This document shows positions 23,901-35,372 of a stretch of DNA of 64,000 nucleotides, one piece after another. The position numbers and the translations under genes are program-made. The stretch comes from Paragorgia papillata (lineage: Eukaryota > Cnidaria > Anthozoa > Scleralcyonacea > Coralliidae), in assembly GCA_035771165.1 (NCBI GenBank), contig JAWNZC010000280.1, forward strand, positions 2,015,001 through 2,079,000, given 5' to 3'. The stretch's first letter is position 1; each line of letters begins with the position of its first letter. A model generated the notes under the pieces. The model had not been told where the DNA came from, did no database searches, and saw only the letters and a program-made list of their open reading frames with translations.

Positions 23901-24526
23901 TATCTAAATATGGTCTACTCTCTTACCTAGAGAATTTTTTAGAATACCAAACTTTTCCCTCAAAGTCAAATTGGAAAATAATTGTTATTTCGAGCATCCG
24001 TCAAACTGAATTTGATAATTGGCGTGATGGGATTTACGCCAAACCCGAGCTGCATCACTATGGAGCTATTCATAGTTCCTTGGAACCGCTGTATCTCTGG
24101 GAGGTCGCCAGAAGAAATACCTATGCCATCAAAGTATTAGCAAACCTGGTAAATATTATTTGTGGTAATATCCCAGAGGCCTTTATGCTGGCAACATTGG
24201 AATCTGGAAATGAATTTGTCTGTACGCTCTGTCAAAAGACGCATTTTGATATTACTCGTCACTTCATAACCCACTGCGTCAAAACTTCCACCGTAAGGAA
24301 CGATATGTGGGACGACTTCCACAACCATTTGGACATCCGTGTTTGTTCTACAATCTTTAACCAATCAGAAACTGACCTTTACCGATCAATTATAGGAGGA
24401 GTACTTCCTAGAAATCAAAACACTAGCGTGGAGTGTAGAGACAAGTTTGCAATTTTAACTGCTACAGCTATAATGAATATTGTTATACTATGTAATTCTA
24501 GTAGACACAAGCCACCTATTTCATAA
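20966..24526 (+). CDS. LINE ORF2: AP-like endonuclease and reverse transcriptase (about 1186 codons)
   Basis: The frame is open from the codon after ORF1's stop to TAA at 24524-24526. Counting from 20966, the endonuclease/exonuclease/phosphatase domain has TTWNAGG (Asn14), VEHW (Glu39), GDFNAH (157-162), STIDHIL (about 217) and SFHLPV (about 248), all catalytic motifs present. The RT has PNGKSGGLDN, FRGITLLNVFGKIFERL, FLDSEKAFD (Asp648), RQGVRQGSVLSPWLF and VADD (746-749), where YADD or FADD is usual. A C-terminal CTLC (from 1086) followed by H and C residues forms a CCHC-like finger. The protein nicks target DNA and primes reverse transcription there. There is no ATG before the endonuclease core, so translation probably depends on ORF1 (readthrough or reinitiation). 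Confidence 0.92.
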   Translation, partial: TSKFAHKLRLTTWNAGGLIHNVCYADRCLRHTDVCILVEHWLYPDSLSFLGSINRDFDGYGKASSELNLNSIWRRGKGGVGILWRKNTDFIIKKHENIGNDRIIVISVEMTNGQMLFIIGVYLPSSNKNLSIYRDCLETLENVINQFIHFGTVIIAGDFNAHIGKHSGPNCIPEKINSRGKDLIAMMDRHNLVSLNSLTSSLGPSATYYSDDGNVSSTIDHILFSKQYTHLVHECRVIDDHSDNLSFHLPVFCSLNFPHSSTVTEKATQTISALAWRTLQSDELILETYQQTVEKELEANFTNIDLKSIEDIEQAINSVGNILKSASKASIPKTKFMSYLKPFWKFGLKTFHQRNRDLRKIWIQNGRPRNQNNPYFKQYKNAKREFRKEMRRLASDHESKQFDHLEQSYDTDRSSFYKAISKLRKNKRAKHRNGLRMEGKIITDPNSVLDIWTKHYVDLHSPTQDNNFDKDFQQHVQEKIREYKSASLENDEDVLNEPFTIDELIAICGNLPNGKSGGLDNIVYEHVKYAGQAVFSTLCTIFNAIRDLEDVGNSIVTGIIHSLFKSNKSDRFDKNNFRGITLLNVFGKIFERLILCRLMPKFQCLGIPNKMQFAYQKNKNCILASFVLQESIAHYVERDSKVYCCFLDSEKAFDTVWIDGLFYKLYNYGIRGKTWRLLYNWYNKLSSCVRHTNLLSPIFRIRQGVRQGSVLSPWLFLVFNNDIPEIIEKSNYGLQIGNTHCGSILVADDIALLSARVNGLQIMLNIIDNYSKKWRFLFNVGKTIIVTFGESTRYNKKYKPHRNWKLDYVDVTEKAAWTHVGIELSGNFASSNRTSEASLKGREVVCSLMSTGIRPGGINPIIGSSAWITIGLPRMLYGCELWWNLTQSDNDCLERTNRFAAKRVQGLSPNTRSEAAIGSLGWWTTQGHIDKAKLLFLGKLCRSSHNEVYKKIFVFRFLSTIRYSTPKPIGFVPDILKVLSKYGLLSYLENFLEYQTFPSKSNWKIIVISSIRQTEFDNWRDGIYAKPELHHYGAIHSSLEPLYLWEVARRNTYAIKVLANLVNIICGNIPEAFMLATLESGNEFVCTLCQKTHFDITRHFITHCVKTSTVRNDMWDDFHNHLDIRVCSTIFNQSETDLYRSIIGGVLPRNQNTSVECRDKFAILTATAIMNIVILCNSSRHKPPIS

Positions 24527-24673
24527 ATCATAATTCCTCTCCTTGACTGTCCCTTTTTCCTATTAACGTAATATGTACATATATAAAGCTAACTCGTATT
24601 GTATTTCATGTTGTTGTGTTTTTTTTTGGTTTTTTTTTAATTATTTGATCTCCTGTTGTGGAGGAATTAAAGC

Positions 24674-24920
<247 letters not shown>

Positions 24921-24944
24921 CGTACAATGTAGCGTATATATTTT

Positions 24945-25312
24945 AATATTTCGTGCTCTCCCAATTTCCCGCGTGCATCCATAACTCGATGGAGCACACT
25001 AAACCATGAGCCATTTCTTTTATAACATAGCATTAAATCCTTTCACAAGCCGGCGAATCGTTTTGGTTGTTGTGTTTTTCTACTTTCGTAGCCAAGTCTT
25101 TTTTGTTCACTAAAATCCAACCAAAAGGACAGTTTAAACTCGGTTACCCAGACCCAGTTAATGTCTTCTGGGTCGTTGTTCTTTATTACTCAATTTAAAA
25201 CTCAGTTTTGTTTTGAAATTTTTCCCCGCGCTTTTTTGCCGTGCTCCATCGAGTTATGGAGCACGCACGACGGCCAATCAAAAACGTTGCTATATCAAAG
25301 CTATGTTATAAA
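24945..25312. mobile_element. Foldback MITE inserted in the 20-bp minisatellite
   Basis: TCCATAACTCGATGGAGCAC near 24977 is mirrored by GTGCTCCATCGAGTTATGGA near 25241. TTTATAACATAGC near 25019 is mirrored by GCTATGTTATAAA near 25301, and an inner CCCAGACCCAG/CTGGGTCG hairpin lies near 25148-25174. No transposase frame. Confidence 0.75.
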
Positions 25313-25560
25313 ATGTCTTACAATGTAGCGTATCATCGTACAATGTAGCGTATCTTTGTACAATGTGTCTTACAATGTAGCGTATCTTCGTACAATGTAG
25401 GGTATCTTCGTACAATTGTACGAAGATACGCTAGATTGTATATACATTATACGCTATAATATCTTACAATGTGGCGCAATGTCTTGCAATGTAGTGTAAT
25501 GTCTTGCAATGTAGTATAATGTTTTACAATGTAACGTAATGTCTTACAATCTGGTGTAAT
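25313..25560. repeat. 20-bp minisatellite, resumed, with an internal orientation flip
   Basis: Units of the TTACAATGTAGCG type continue from 17-18 kb. At about 25405-25433 GTATCTTCGTACAA is followed directly by its reverse complement. Confidence 0.9.
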
Positions 25561-25634
25561 GTATGTTGTGATTCAATCTATTTTAACTATGTACAGTTTT
25601 GTAATTATTGATTTATTTATCTTGATTAAGCAAA

Positions 25635-28194
25635 TGGAGGAAGCCCGAGCTGAGGAGGTTGTGGATACCGGTGAGAATCCCGGAGGTGAAAAGCTCATTG
25701 AAGAGTGCAATTCAAAAGAAGAGAGAAAGAGTGATAAACAAGAGAAAAAGAATGGTAAAGAAAAGAAAAGAAAAAGAGTGATAGGGCTAGACATAGATGC
25801 CCTTTTCCATCCTGTACTGCTGTTGTGTGCCACCTTCCCCGCCACCTGAGGCAACGTCACAAATGGAGCGCAAATGATGCAAGTGGTGTCCTTAATGTGT
25901 TTGGGTTGCGTAAAGATAAGAAACAAACATCAAAGAAAGGAAAGGCAAAGCGGGGGTTTAAGAGCATGATACAGTATGCCCAGTACCTGAATGTCACTCT
26001 GTAGTGAAAAGGCTACACAACCATCTGACAGATTTCCACGAGATGAAACATGGCAGTGAAATATACAGGAGTAGCTTAGCTTCAGCTGTACGACACGAAG
26101 TGGTGGTTATAATTATCATCCTCTGAATCTGCTGGAGAGTCAAAACAAAAGAAAAAACATGGAAGTATTTTTAAAAAAGTGTACCCCACTAGTGACGAGG
26201 ACAGCTCAGAAGATGACTGCCCAGATTATCCAGAAATCTTTCAAAGTAAAGAGAAATGAGTGGTGCAGTTGGCAGAAAAAAATGACTTTCCATCAACTTC
26301 ATCTCACTCGTATCCAGATCAAAGAACAACTGCTACCAGTAACCAAGAAGGTTTTGATATTGATGCTACTTCAGATGATGAAAGTGATACCTACAGTAGC
26401 TGTATGGAGATTGACAGGGACTGTTCAGATGTACCGAAAACTCGCCCACCACAGCATGAAGGTTTATTCACAAAATTTGAAGAGTGGCTTTAGGGTCCAC
26501 ATGGTGGAAGAAAGGATAAACGTTGTGCAGTTCAGTGTTCATGGCAAGTGCAACTGGTTATCGAATATATTGACAAAGAACAACCCAACCTGTCGATAAG
26601 CAAATCTTGAGGGATAAAGCTGTCCAAATTTGAAAAGGAAAAATGACCTGGGACAGTCAAGTCCTGTCTTGGTGCGTTAAACCAGTTCTACATTTTTCTG
26701 GAATGTGAGAGTCCTCCACAAATTGATGTTCCACCAGAAGTGTTAAGTTGTTTGAGGGCCCAAATTAAGGTATGGAACAAGTCTGACTACAAATTATGAA
26801 AGATCGGTTTGGGGAAAAAATACTTGATGACTTGATAAATTTGAAAACTCCTGAGCAAGTGAAAGCTTTTGATTCATCAGATGTGGCTAGAGCAGCAGTT
26901 AAAGCACTAGGTGACTTTCAGGACCTTCCTTCTGGCACAATACCTAGCCAATGTGAATATACAGTCGTCAGATACTATCTCTTGACTTTACTGTGCATAA
27001 ACAATGGCAGCAGATCCGGTGCATTAGCAAATATGACACGTGGGGAGTTTGGAAAGGCACATGAGGAGGATGGTTGTTTGGTGGTAAAAGTGAAGAAACA
27101 CAACTAAGACTTTCACTATACCCATGGCCCAGCTCATCTTATCTTGTTGTCATCACCAACACCAGTGGATGGAAATTTTCATTTCTAAATTTAGAAATTC
27201 AATTGCTAATGACAATGATGATGCAGCACAGGTGTTTTTAACCTTGAGGAATCAGCCAATGCAATCATCACAAATTGGTTGTCAGATACAGTACAATTGT
27301 AGGCAGCTGCTGGGGAAAAGTTTTTGGTAAGGAAGCAGGTGCTGGTGGTGCTACTGCTTTTCGAAAGGCAGCTGTTTCTGCTGTACACCAGAGTGATGAA
27401 GGCCAAAGAGAAAACTTGGCTGGCTTGATGGTCCACAACAGGTCAACAGCTGATTGGTATTACTTGATGCAAGCCAAAGCTAAATCTGCTGTACAAACAT
27501 CCAAATACCTTTATACTGTAGTTACCAAAATAATGCATGTGGAACAGTCTTGCCCAAAGGAAGATGTCTCTGGGACAATCCCATCCACATCAAAGGAAGC
27601 TGACTCTGGGAAAATCCCATCCACCTCAAAGGAAGTTGACTGTACAGTATATCGCCAAGAAGACGTAAGTGGCTCCTTGAAGCAGCCTTAAAAGACCTCT
27701 TTGCCACCAATATTAATAACAAATCCATCACAATGGAAGATGTACATAAGAAAAATTGCTAATGGTCATCCACTTCTTTGTGAGATTTCTCCATCAAAAG
27801 TTCGGGACAAAAATTATCCGATCATTCTTTAAGAATGTGGAGTCAGTATTGCCATCACTTCCCAATGAAACTCCACAACAACGTCTTAACAGGATTGGAA
27901 TTCAAACAAAATATTACGACAAAACAGAAGAAGAGTGATGATGGCAGTGAATATTCACCAAGTGTGGTGTCACCATCTACTTGTGTCTCTAAAGAGAGCT
28001 ACCAGAAGTTGTTTAAAGACGATGAATATGACATCTTTAAAGATACTTTCAAAGACTTAATTGAGACCAACAAGTCCATCACAAGAGAGCTAGTACAGTA
28101 CGTGAAACAAAAGATTGAAGTTGAGCCGAAATTGTGCCACCTGCTAAAGAACTATACTTTGCTTCAACTGGCTGACAAAGTGAGAACTGAGTGA
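25635..28194 (+). pseudogene. Crypton-like tyrosine recombinase gene, decayed, with N-terminal zinc fingers
   Basis: Reading across frames gives, in order: a Lys/Glu-rich N-terminus from ATG 25635; CHLPRHLRQRHKW (about 25829) and CPVPECHSVVKRLHNHL (about 25978), both C2H2-like; an acidic linker; GLFTKFEEWL then HGGRKDK (about 26461-26520); PGTVKSCLGALNQFYIFLE (about 26647); RYYLLTLLCINNGSRSGAL (about 26970), with the first catalytic Arg; AFRKAAVSAVH (about 27358); TADWYYLMQAKAKS (about 27447), with the likely tyrosine; and a helical C-terminal tail (27940-28190). The Arg, the xxxR motif and the Tyr match tyrosine-recombinase boxes, as in Cryptons and the Crypton-derived KIAA1958/ZMYM-type genes. 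Stops near 26491, 26608 and 26644 and several frameshifts (near 26795, 27107 and 27290) show decay. Introns could explain some breaks, but in-frame stops inside conserved blocks argue for a pseudogene. Confidence 0.65.
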
Positions 28195-29335
28195 AGAATT
28201 CTTGCATGCAATTCTAAGTAGTGACAGATGTAAGTTCAGGTATGATTTTACCCAGTTACTGTATAAATGCACTGTTATTTTTTTGTGACTTATCATGCAA
28301 CAATGATGACATATTTTTGCAAGACTAGTTGCATACTGTAAACCACAGTAGCGACGCTAATTAGAATAGTAACAGTTGTGTTATGCAAATTTGAAATGAT
28401 CTGAGCATAGCAACAAAACAGGTTATTGAAATTTAAATCTAATATATTAATTATATATTATATAAATATTCAAAAATCAAGCAAAATTAATGCACTCAAA
28501 AACAGATATTTTCTGAAGAAATTTTTGTTCATGCTTACAGTACAGCATGATCACTAATTTGCATGACTACTGCTGTAAGGCTAGTTTTAGGTCAATGCAT
28601 TTTTAAAAAGTAATTATTACATCACTACAGTAGATATATTTTGCTTGATTTGTTGGTAATTAAATATTTCAGTAGCATTACCTATTCCTACATGTACTGT
28701 ATGCTTGGTTAATTTCAAATTTACATAGCATGACCAGTAGGACTGAACTTTGTCTAATTGTTGTTTGCAAATACGTTATTATGGTTATGTTATGACAAAA
28801 TAATGTTATGTTATAGTTAAAGTTGACAGAACAATGTCATTTAATTCGATGTTGTACTGTATGTATTGTACTAGTATTTTGTTCAGTTTTTAGCATGCAT
28901 TAGTTTGTGTCTGTAAATATATTACCGGTAATAATTTTAAAAGTTTAATAAGTACCAAAAAAAGTATGAGTCATTGCATTTAATTTGTGATGGGCTTTTT
29001 GTCAAATAATTGTAAGACAGAAGAGTAATGTAAATTTCAATTACTATTTTTAAAGGCCTATAGTGGGCCTCACCAACTTTGCCCTTGTTGTCCATATCAG
29101 AGCTTCAGTTACAGTAAGTGGAATAACAAAGGTTCCTATAAATTGAAAAAAACTCACAAATTTCCTATTACATACAGTACATATTTTAATTACTTCTTCC
29201 CACAAGGAGCTTTTCAAGAGCAATTTACATATTGAAATTTAACATGGCTGAGTTGAAGGCATATTAAAGGTGCTCCAGGCAGCCAACAACACATCAGACC
29301 ACAGATTACAGCTTAGACCTACATGTATATAATTA
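28195..29335. other. No gene recognised; AT-rich noncoding
   Basis: No long open frame or clear repeat was seen, apart from scattered TACAGTA/TACATGTA words common throughout the window. Confidence 0.5.
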
Positions 29336-29340
29336 TAGGT

Positions 29341-29550
29341 GTTGGTTTTGCGAGGGAGGAAAACCAGAGAACCCTGCAAAAAAAAACTCAAAGCACAGGA
29401 GAGACCAAATAAACTCTACTCACATGAGTCTCAAGCTCGAGAATGGGGTTATATATTCCCAGACGGTCACCCATCCAAGTACTAAGCCCATCCAACCAGG
29501 CTTAACTTACTGCAGTGGTGCCAGGGAGGAAGCACCCTAGCCTAACAGCA
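29341..29550 (-). mobile_element. 5S rRNA-derived SINE or 5S pseudogene
   Basis: The minus strand around 29515-29450 reads AAGCCTGGTTGGATGG, then CTTAGTACTTGGATGGGTGA and CCGTCTGGGAATA. This is the 3' half of metazoan 5S rRNA (GCCTGGTTAGTACTTGGATGGGxGACCGCCTGGGAATA) with a small insertion. The 5' half is diverged. Downstream on the minus strand a GCAGGGTTCTCTGGTTTTCC segment follows. It resembles SINE3-type 5S-derived elements, whose internal promoter is read by RNA polymerase III. Confidence 0.65.
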
Positions 29551-29589
29551 CATGCCAACTGTGCTCACAGTAATGAATTTAACTATTAC

Positions 29590-29930
29590 TATCATAATAA
29601 CATGATCACCTCGGATTCTTTTGTTCTCTGAGGGAATGTAAACCTTGTATTTCCCTCATTGCTCATGCAAGAGGGAAATTTTTCCTTTGTCTTCTTCTAA
29701 ATTTCCCGCTAGCATATATTTTCCCTCATCAACATGCACGGGAAAATTAGATGCAACTTCTCTGATCAACCGTGTAAATTTCCTGTCGGTAAGATTCTCA
29801 AAGTTTTCCTCGGCAATCATAATATTACAAACTATATAATAACATGACTTTTCGGGAAATTAGTGATTAAATTTCCCCTTTGCCTCAGGAAGATTTGTAA
29901 TCACTAATTTCCCTCCAGTCATGTTATTAC
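29590..29930. mobile_element. Foldback element with TTTCCC/GGGAAA motifs
   Basis: TAATAACATGACT near 29837 is mirrored by AGTCATGTTATTA ending 29929, with AAATTAGTGATTA and its complement inside. An outer ATAATAACATGATCACC lies near 29594, and TTTCCC words are frequent between. Confidence 0.6.
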
Positions 29931-30536
29931 TTATAAGTAAAGGGGGGAGTGGGGGCAGTGGGGGATTATTTTCTTCATAACCATAATACACCAAAGCAAC
30001 AATCACTTTATTGGTTGATGTAAATTCTATTTAAAGTGCTGCTTATAAAGAATGATCTCTGATTATCTGAAGGTGTACATGACTCCCCAATTATTTACAT
30101 CTTTTGCACCCTACTGAGCATCCTACACATGTTGGGGTTATATATGCCATAAATCCCTCTGAATAATTACTTAAAATATCTTGCTTCTAATAAATGTATG
30201 AAAGTGTCCTTTCTAATGTTTAAATGCTCCCAGCCTAGGGATGCACCAAGAACTAGTAGTACATGTAGGTTTTGTGTTGCAAATTACAGTAGCTGTTTCC
30301 ATTCTTGATTCTGTCATTTACCTAAATTGCTGTCAATCAAGCAGATCTGCAAGGACATACAGTAGTCATAAATGGAGAAAGAAATATATGAATAATGATA
30401 TTCAACCTAATTAATATATTAATATATATATATATTAATTATTTTAATGTTTGTATGTGACATTGTGACAGTAAGTGACTGGTCATTTATTACAGGGGGA
30501 ATATATATTTAAGATATTAAGGCCATTTACACTACA

Positions 30537-30673
30537 CTTGATTTTTGGTATGGCTTGGTTAAATTGCTACCTGTACCAATTTATCCATGCTTGGACCTTG
30601 TAAATAGATGGTCCAAGCATGGGTAAAATTGGTACGCGTACCATTTTTATCCGAGCCATACCAAAAATTGAGC
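30537..30673. mobile_element. Foldback MITE, 137 bp
   Basis: ATTTTTGGTATGGCTTGG on the left, complement on the right, with TACCAATTT and CCATGCTTGGACC arms; almost no loop. Confidence 0.85.
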
Positions 30674-31585
30674 ATAGTACTATCATAATATGATGGGCTA
30701 ATATTGGAATTTTTTAATAAAATTATTAGTCAAAAAAGATGGGTCATGAACATAATCCCATAATATTGCATTTTAATTGTTTATACATACATACAGTACA
30801 GTACTCCTACAGTAAAATTGCTGAAACATGCATTGTGTTTTATAGTATATACATTATACATTATACAAGGGCTTGGGCTACAAAATATTCACTGCCTAAT
30901 TAGAGCAGTTGTAAAAATTATTGAGTTTGAATGTAAGATGTACATGTCACCCACCCGGTAACTTTGTACTAATATATAAGAATAATTTATTTCATTGTTT
31001 ACATAGAAAACTTTCAAAAACAAAGAAATAAAGGCTTTAATTGTTAAATATTCAAAAATGCATTACAAAATCATAAATAGTTGGAAATTTTGATATAGTT
31101 AGTGTAGTTTATACATGACAACATTTCAACAAAATAAAGAAATCAAGCATTTATAAGGACCACAGAATAAATACTAAGACAAGGACTAATACACTATTTA
31201 CATACGATAGGACAGTTACAGTAAGAACAACAGCTTAAGTTATATACACACTGCATACAAAATGTATAGTATAAATGTACACAGTACAATGACATTTTGG
31301 AGTCATTTAATTGTTTTGACAAATGTATTCTAAACATAATCCTATGGCTATATGTATCCAAAAGCGCGATAACATTCAAGATATACGAGGTAAAATGTCA
31401 GTTTACCTTCGTTAAATATTGCTATATGACCCTTCGTTTCATCTTGCTAAAAAACTTCGTTTCTTGGGTCCTTGTCCTTTGGGGAACAATTATCAACAAC
31501 TCCAGCCTCACCTGATTATTTAATACGACAGTTCTATTTCGGCTGTACGGTGTAAAATATTTCGCTGTTGTATTTTTAAAGCCAC

Positions 31586-31808
31586 TAATCAAACGAGAAC
31601 GCAATTAGTCATTGCAAGTTGGCTGGCAAGTCACGCTATCTCAGCCAGCCGCTCTGAATAGTTTCCCGAAAATATCATGTACCGTGACAAAGTTAAAACT
31701 TGTTTAAAACACTCATGAAACCTTTATTGTGTTAATTTGGGTGGTTGAACGACCGCCACAGATATTTCTGACTGCCAACTTGCGATGACTTGCGTTCTCG
31801 TTTGATTA
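31586..31808. mobile_element. MITE, AATCAAACGAGAACGCAA family, copy 1
   Basis: Terminal inverted repeats of about 30 bp start AATCAAACGAGAACGCAA and end with the complement. The interior (TACCGTGACAAAGTTAAAAC and on) is nearly identical to the copy at 62726-62938. No coding frame. Confidence 0.92.
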
Positions 31809-33150
31809 TTTAATCTCGCGTAGAATAAACAAATGTGGCGCATATAATTATATAAGAATATTATTCTTTGTATCCAAAAAAACTACTTAACTTAACAACG
31901 ACATTCAGTTGAAGCTTTTAGCTAACGAATATGCCGTGAAAAAGCTAAAATTTAAAGTAAAAAAAGAGATTTTATATTCAGAAAACAAGGTTACAAAAAG
32001 GAGCACGCTAGATGCATCATCGGAAGTTGTCGGATTAAAGTCGGTGCTATTGGCCAATCATATCTCATGAATCTCAAGAAATTTCCCGTGGTGATGGTAG
32101 AAGTGGCGCGGGATGGTTTGGTTCAGTCTAATAAATGGATCCATCTTTTTATGATAAACGTCTACGAAAAGCGTCATCATCTGTGATCAAAGTCGTGCCT
32201 TAGAAAACCTCTGTTGTTTATTCCGTGCTACCTGACTGAAGGTGTGCATTTTTGACGTCAAGAAACTTGTTAAACACTGCGACAGCCCTGTACAAACAAA
32301 AACTGGAAACGAAGATTGATCACGACAAACGATGCCAAAAGTTGAAGAAATCGCGTTGCTTTGATAGAAAGAGGTTAGTAAACTGAAGGAGTGTGAACTA
32401 TGAGTAATAGTATTTTGTATCTTGGATGAAATTCCAATATTCCACTGCGGGATAAAGCATATTTTGTATCTTCGAAGTTTTCGAAAAATAGAAATTTTGA
32501 CAGTGTCTGACCATCAAATATCAAAGAACGTTTGGCATGTTAAAGCACGTTAAATCGTTACAAGGTTTTGTATTCTATAAATATATTTTGTATTTTGTTA
32601 GTTAAACATTTTGTGCTTGTAATACTCTTTGCAACTCTTTGTTATCAAGTTTGGACCAGAACTTTAATAAACTATAAATCGTACAGTATAGAACACCAAA
32701 TTTAACATAAGAATAAGATGATTATACATACATATTCATGTGTATTGCATTATATTTAATTGTTTTGCTTGAAAGTATTGCCGTGTTGTAAATATTTTTT
32801 TAATTTTGTATATTTTTGCAGTGTCTAAAAAGGTCTATTAAACCTTTTTGTATAATTTGTATTGCAGAGTGCTAAGTATTGCATATTGCATTTCATAACA
32901 TTGTATTGTATTGTATTTTATACAATAATTTGAATAGTACGTGCATTTTTATTGGTTGATAGCCGTGATCTATAAAAGGACAGATGCACATATTACATCA
33001 CTGACGTGGTCTGATTTCTCTAAACCAATCATGGATCACACTGTAACATCACAAGCCAATGACGTTGCTTGATTTGTATAGATCATAGATCATGTCAGAT
33101 GAAGTGATTTTTCTTTTTCAAGTTTGCTAAAACATAATTTTTCTATGATT
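31809..33150. other. No gene recognised
   Basis: No supported exon. AT-rich, with TTTTGTAT words repeated in 32400-32900. Confidence 0.45.
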
Positions 33151-33315
33151 CCATTTTTTTGTTGTCTGTTCAGTTATAGATGCACAGAAGACTTCACAAC
33201 GTGGTAAGAACATCAGTGACCCACTCGACTGCATCTTGTGGGCCACTATTTTGTTCTTACCACATTGTGATGTCATCTGTGCATCTATAACTGAACAGAC
33301 AACGGCAAAATGGAA
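33151..33315. mobile_element. Foldback MITE, 165 bp
   Basis: GTTGTCTGTTCAGTTATAGA and GATGCACAGA on the left are mirrored on the right; arms about 70 bp around a short loop with TCGACTGCATC. Confidence 0.9.
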
Positions 33316-34390
33316 TCTATTTGTTAAATAGATAATTTTTATAATATTGTATAGCCTGCGGGCAGGCCCTCCTGTTGCTGTGAAATGTGGGCCTGCAACA
33401 AAACATGTGTTTTTTTCATCACTCATGGCCATTAGAGGCCGCGTATTTCTATTGGTCGAATTTGGTGGCAACGAGTTTCTATTGGTCGAACAAAATTAAT
33501 GCAGAATAAATTAATTTTATCAACAATGCATGTAACAAATAGCAAAGTACAGTAGATCCGAGTTACGACCCGAGTACAATAGTATTTCTCAACAAAAACA
33601 AAGCATTGAATAATTTGCAGTCCGAAGAGTAATCCCAACACTGTCCTCGTTGCACAAACAACGTCAACTGAAGCGTTTTCCCATTTTCAAGATGACAACA
33701 TGGCAAGGAACAGCAAAAGTTGTTAGTTTACTTTGGCGTTTGACTATTATATGCCATGTTATCGAAGCTATGGCTGCTTTTTAAAGGTCTTACAAAATAC
33801 ATAAAGCATACAATATACAATATCCCCATCCATGGTTTCTTTTAAATGTACTGCAGTAGTAACTTAATTGCCGTCGTCGTCCTAGCTTGCTTAAGGTCCC
33901 TAATAATGTGCTGTTCAAAACTTCAAAATATATTAATAAGAGGAGATTACACATTCACTTAATTCGTGTAATAAAGATTATTGCTAAATGAGGTAAGTTC
34001 TTTTTCAAATGAAGTTTCTTTCTGGCATTAAATGTCTGTGCTAAGCCTTAGAACTGTCTGGAACTTTAATTGATATTGTCCAATTTGTGCATCAGGTATT
34101 AATATCGAAGCCAGTTGGCTTGCAGGCTACCAGTTATTCAGTTCAGAATGACCCAGTTTTGCAACTCAACAGCCAGACGGGAAGTCTTGCTAAATTTGAT
34201 AAAACACTTAAATTTCTTACCTATTAATATGTCGCTGTTTAGACTACATACGCACCTGGTTCTATATGTTGGCTATCTTTGAACACAGCTTTGAAAGTGT
34301 CTGAAAGTGTCTATATGTTTATTTACATTATGTTTTCGCACCTTCCCTAGCTATGAAGGAGCGTAATTTATTTCATGTTCGTTAGCCTAC

Positions 34391-34663
34391 ATGTATACAG
34401 CTGTTCGTGAAAGTCTTCATTTTGACCTTATGCAACTTGAACATGAGAAGCGCTACTCTGCATTTAAACTTTTGTGTCTAAGCAATTGTCATCGTTTCTA
34501 TCTTGATGATATTCTTTCACCATCACCTCGATCAGTGAATGCCGTGAATCACAAACACCTAATCTCGAATAACAATTTGTCAATGTTTCTTGTGAAATCA
34601 AATCCACAAATTAGAGATCGCAAACTTATAAAACTTTTAAGATCTGAGGTTGTCAAGATCTAA
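34391..34663 (+). CDS. Unrecognised 90-aa open frame
   Basis: ATG-initiated, 90 residues, beginning MYTAVRESLHFDLMQLEHEK, with a mixed, protein-like composition (not repeat-derived). I do not recognise the family and see no convincing splice borders. It may be an exon or a fragment of a transposon protein, or chance. The flanks 33316-34390 and 34664-34966 hold nothing else recognisable. Confidence 0.25.
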   Translation: MYTAVRESLHFDLMQLEHEKRYSAFKLLCLSNCHRFYLDDILSPSPRSVNAVNHKHLISNNNLSMFLVKSNPQIRDRKLIKLLRSEVVKI

Positions 34664-34966
34664 TCGTGGTATGTACATTCAAACTCACACGCATCGCTAA
34701 ACTGTTTTGCTACAGGTTTTTAGTCTAAAGTTGAATATTTTGAACTTCTAACTACATACCCGATAATCATTAGATGCGTTACATTGCTACTGCCTTTCTT
34801 ATAAACAGATTTTTTTAGTTTTCCGTAATGTGTATAGTTGATGGTGTGAAATTTACATCTTCGGATTGTGCTTTGAATGAGGGCTTTACACAGACTTCCG
34901 GAAGAATGTGATTGGTTTGATTCACGACATTTACATATTAATTAAGTGGGTGTTATCGATTTACCC

Positions 34967-35161
34967 AATCTCGTTCCCAGAGCCCACATTCCCCACCCGG
35001 GAAACAAGACCCTGGGATAATCCATTCACGCCATCACAGGATTCTTGTGATCCAGAAGAAGAGTAATCATGTTCATCAGCCAATGAAATATCGATGTGAA
35101 ACGGATTATCCCAGAGTCTCTCGTTTCTGGGTGGGGAACGTGGGCTCTGGGAACAAGATTG
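34967..35161. mobile_element. MITE, AATCTCGTTCCCAGAGCCC family, copy 1
   Basis: It begins AATCTCGTTCCCAGAGCCC and ends with the diverged complement (GGGCTCTGGGAACAAGATT). Internal GGATAATCC/GGATTATCC blocks match copy 2 at 50700-51115. Confidence 0.85.
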
Positions 35162-35372
35162 CGATTTACCCCTAGGTTTGTTGCAGGCTCTCATTTCACA
35201 GGGCGCGTTGAGAGAGCCTGCTTGCAGGCTAAATATTGTACTGCACTGCATAGTCAACATAATTATATACATGTAAAGTCTGTAAATCAGAGGCAGGAAG
35301 CTTGTTCTAGTCACATGGTGTTTTAAGAATAAAAAATACTAAAATTAAACATGCTAGAATGCATTCCATTTT

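Noticed and set aside
23340..24364. Minus-strand frames opposite LINE ORF2
   Set aside because: Shadows of the RT frame.
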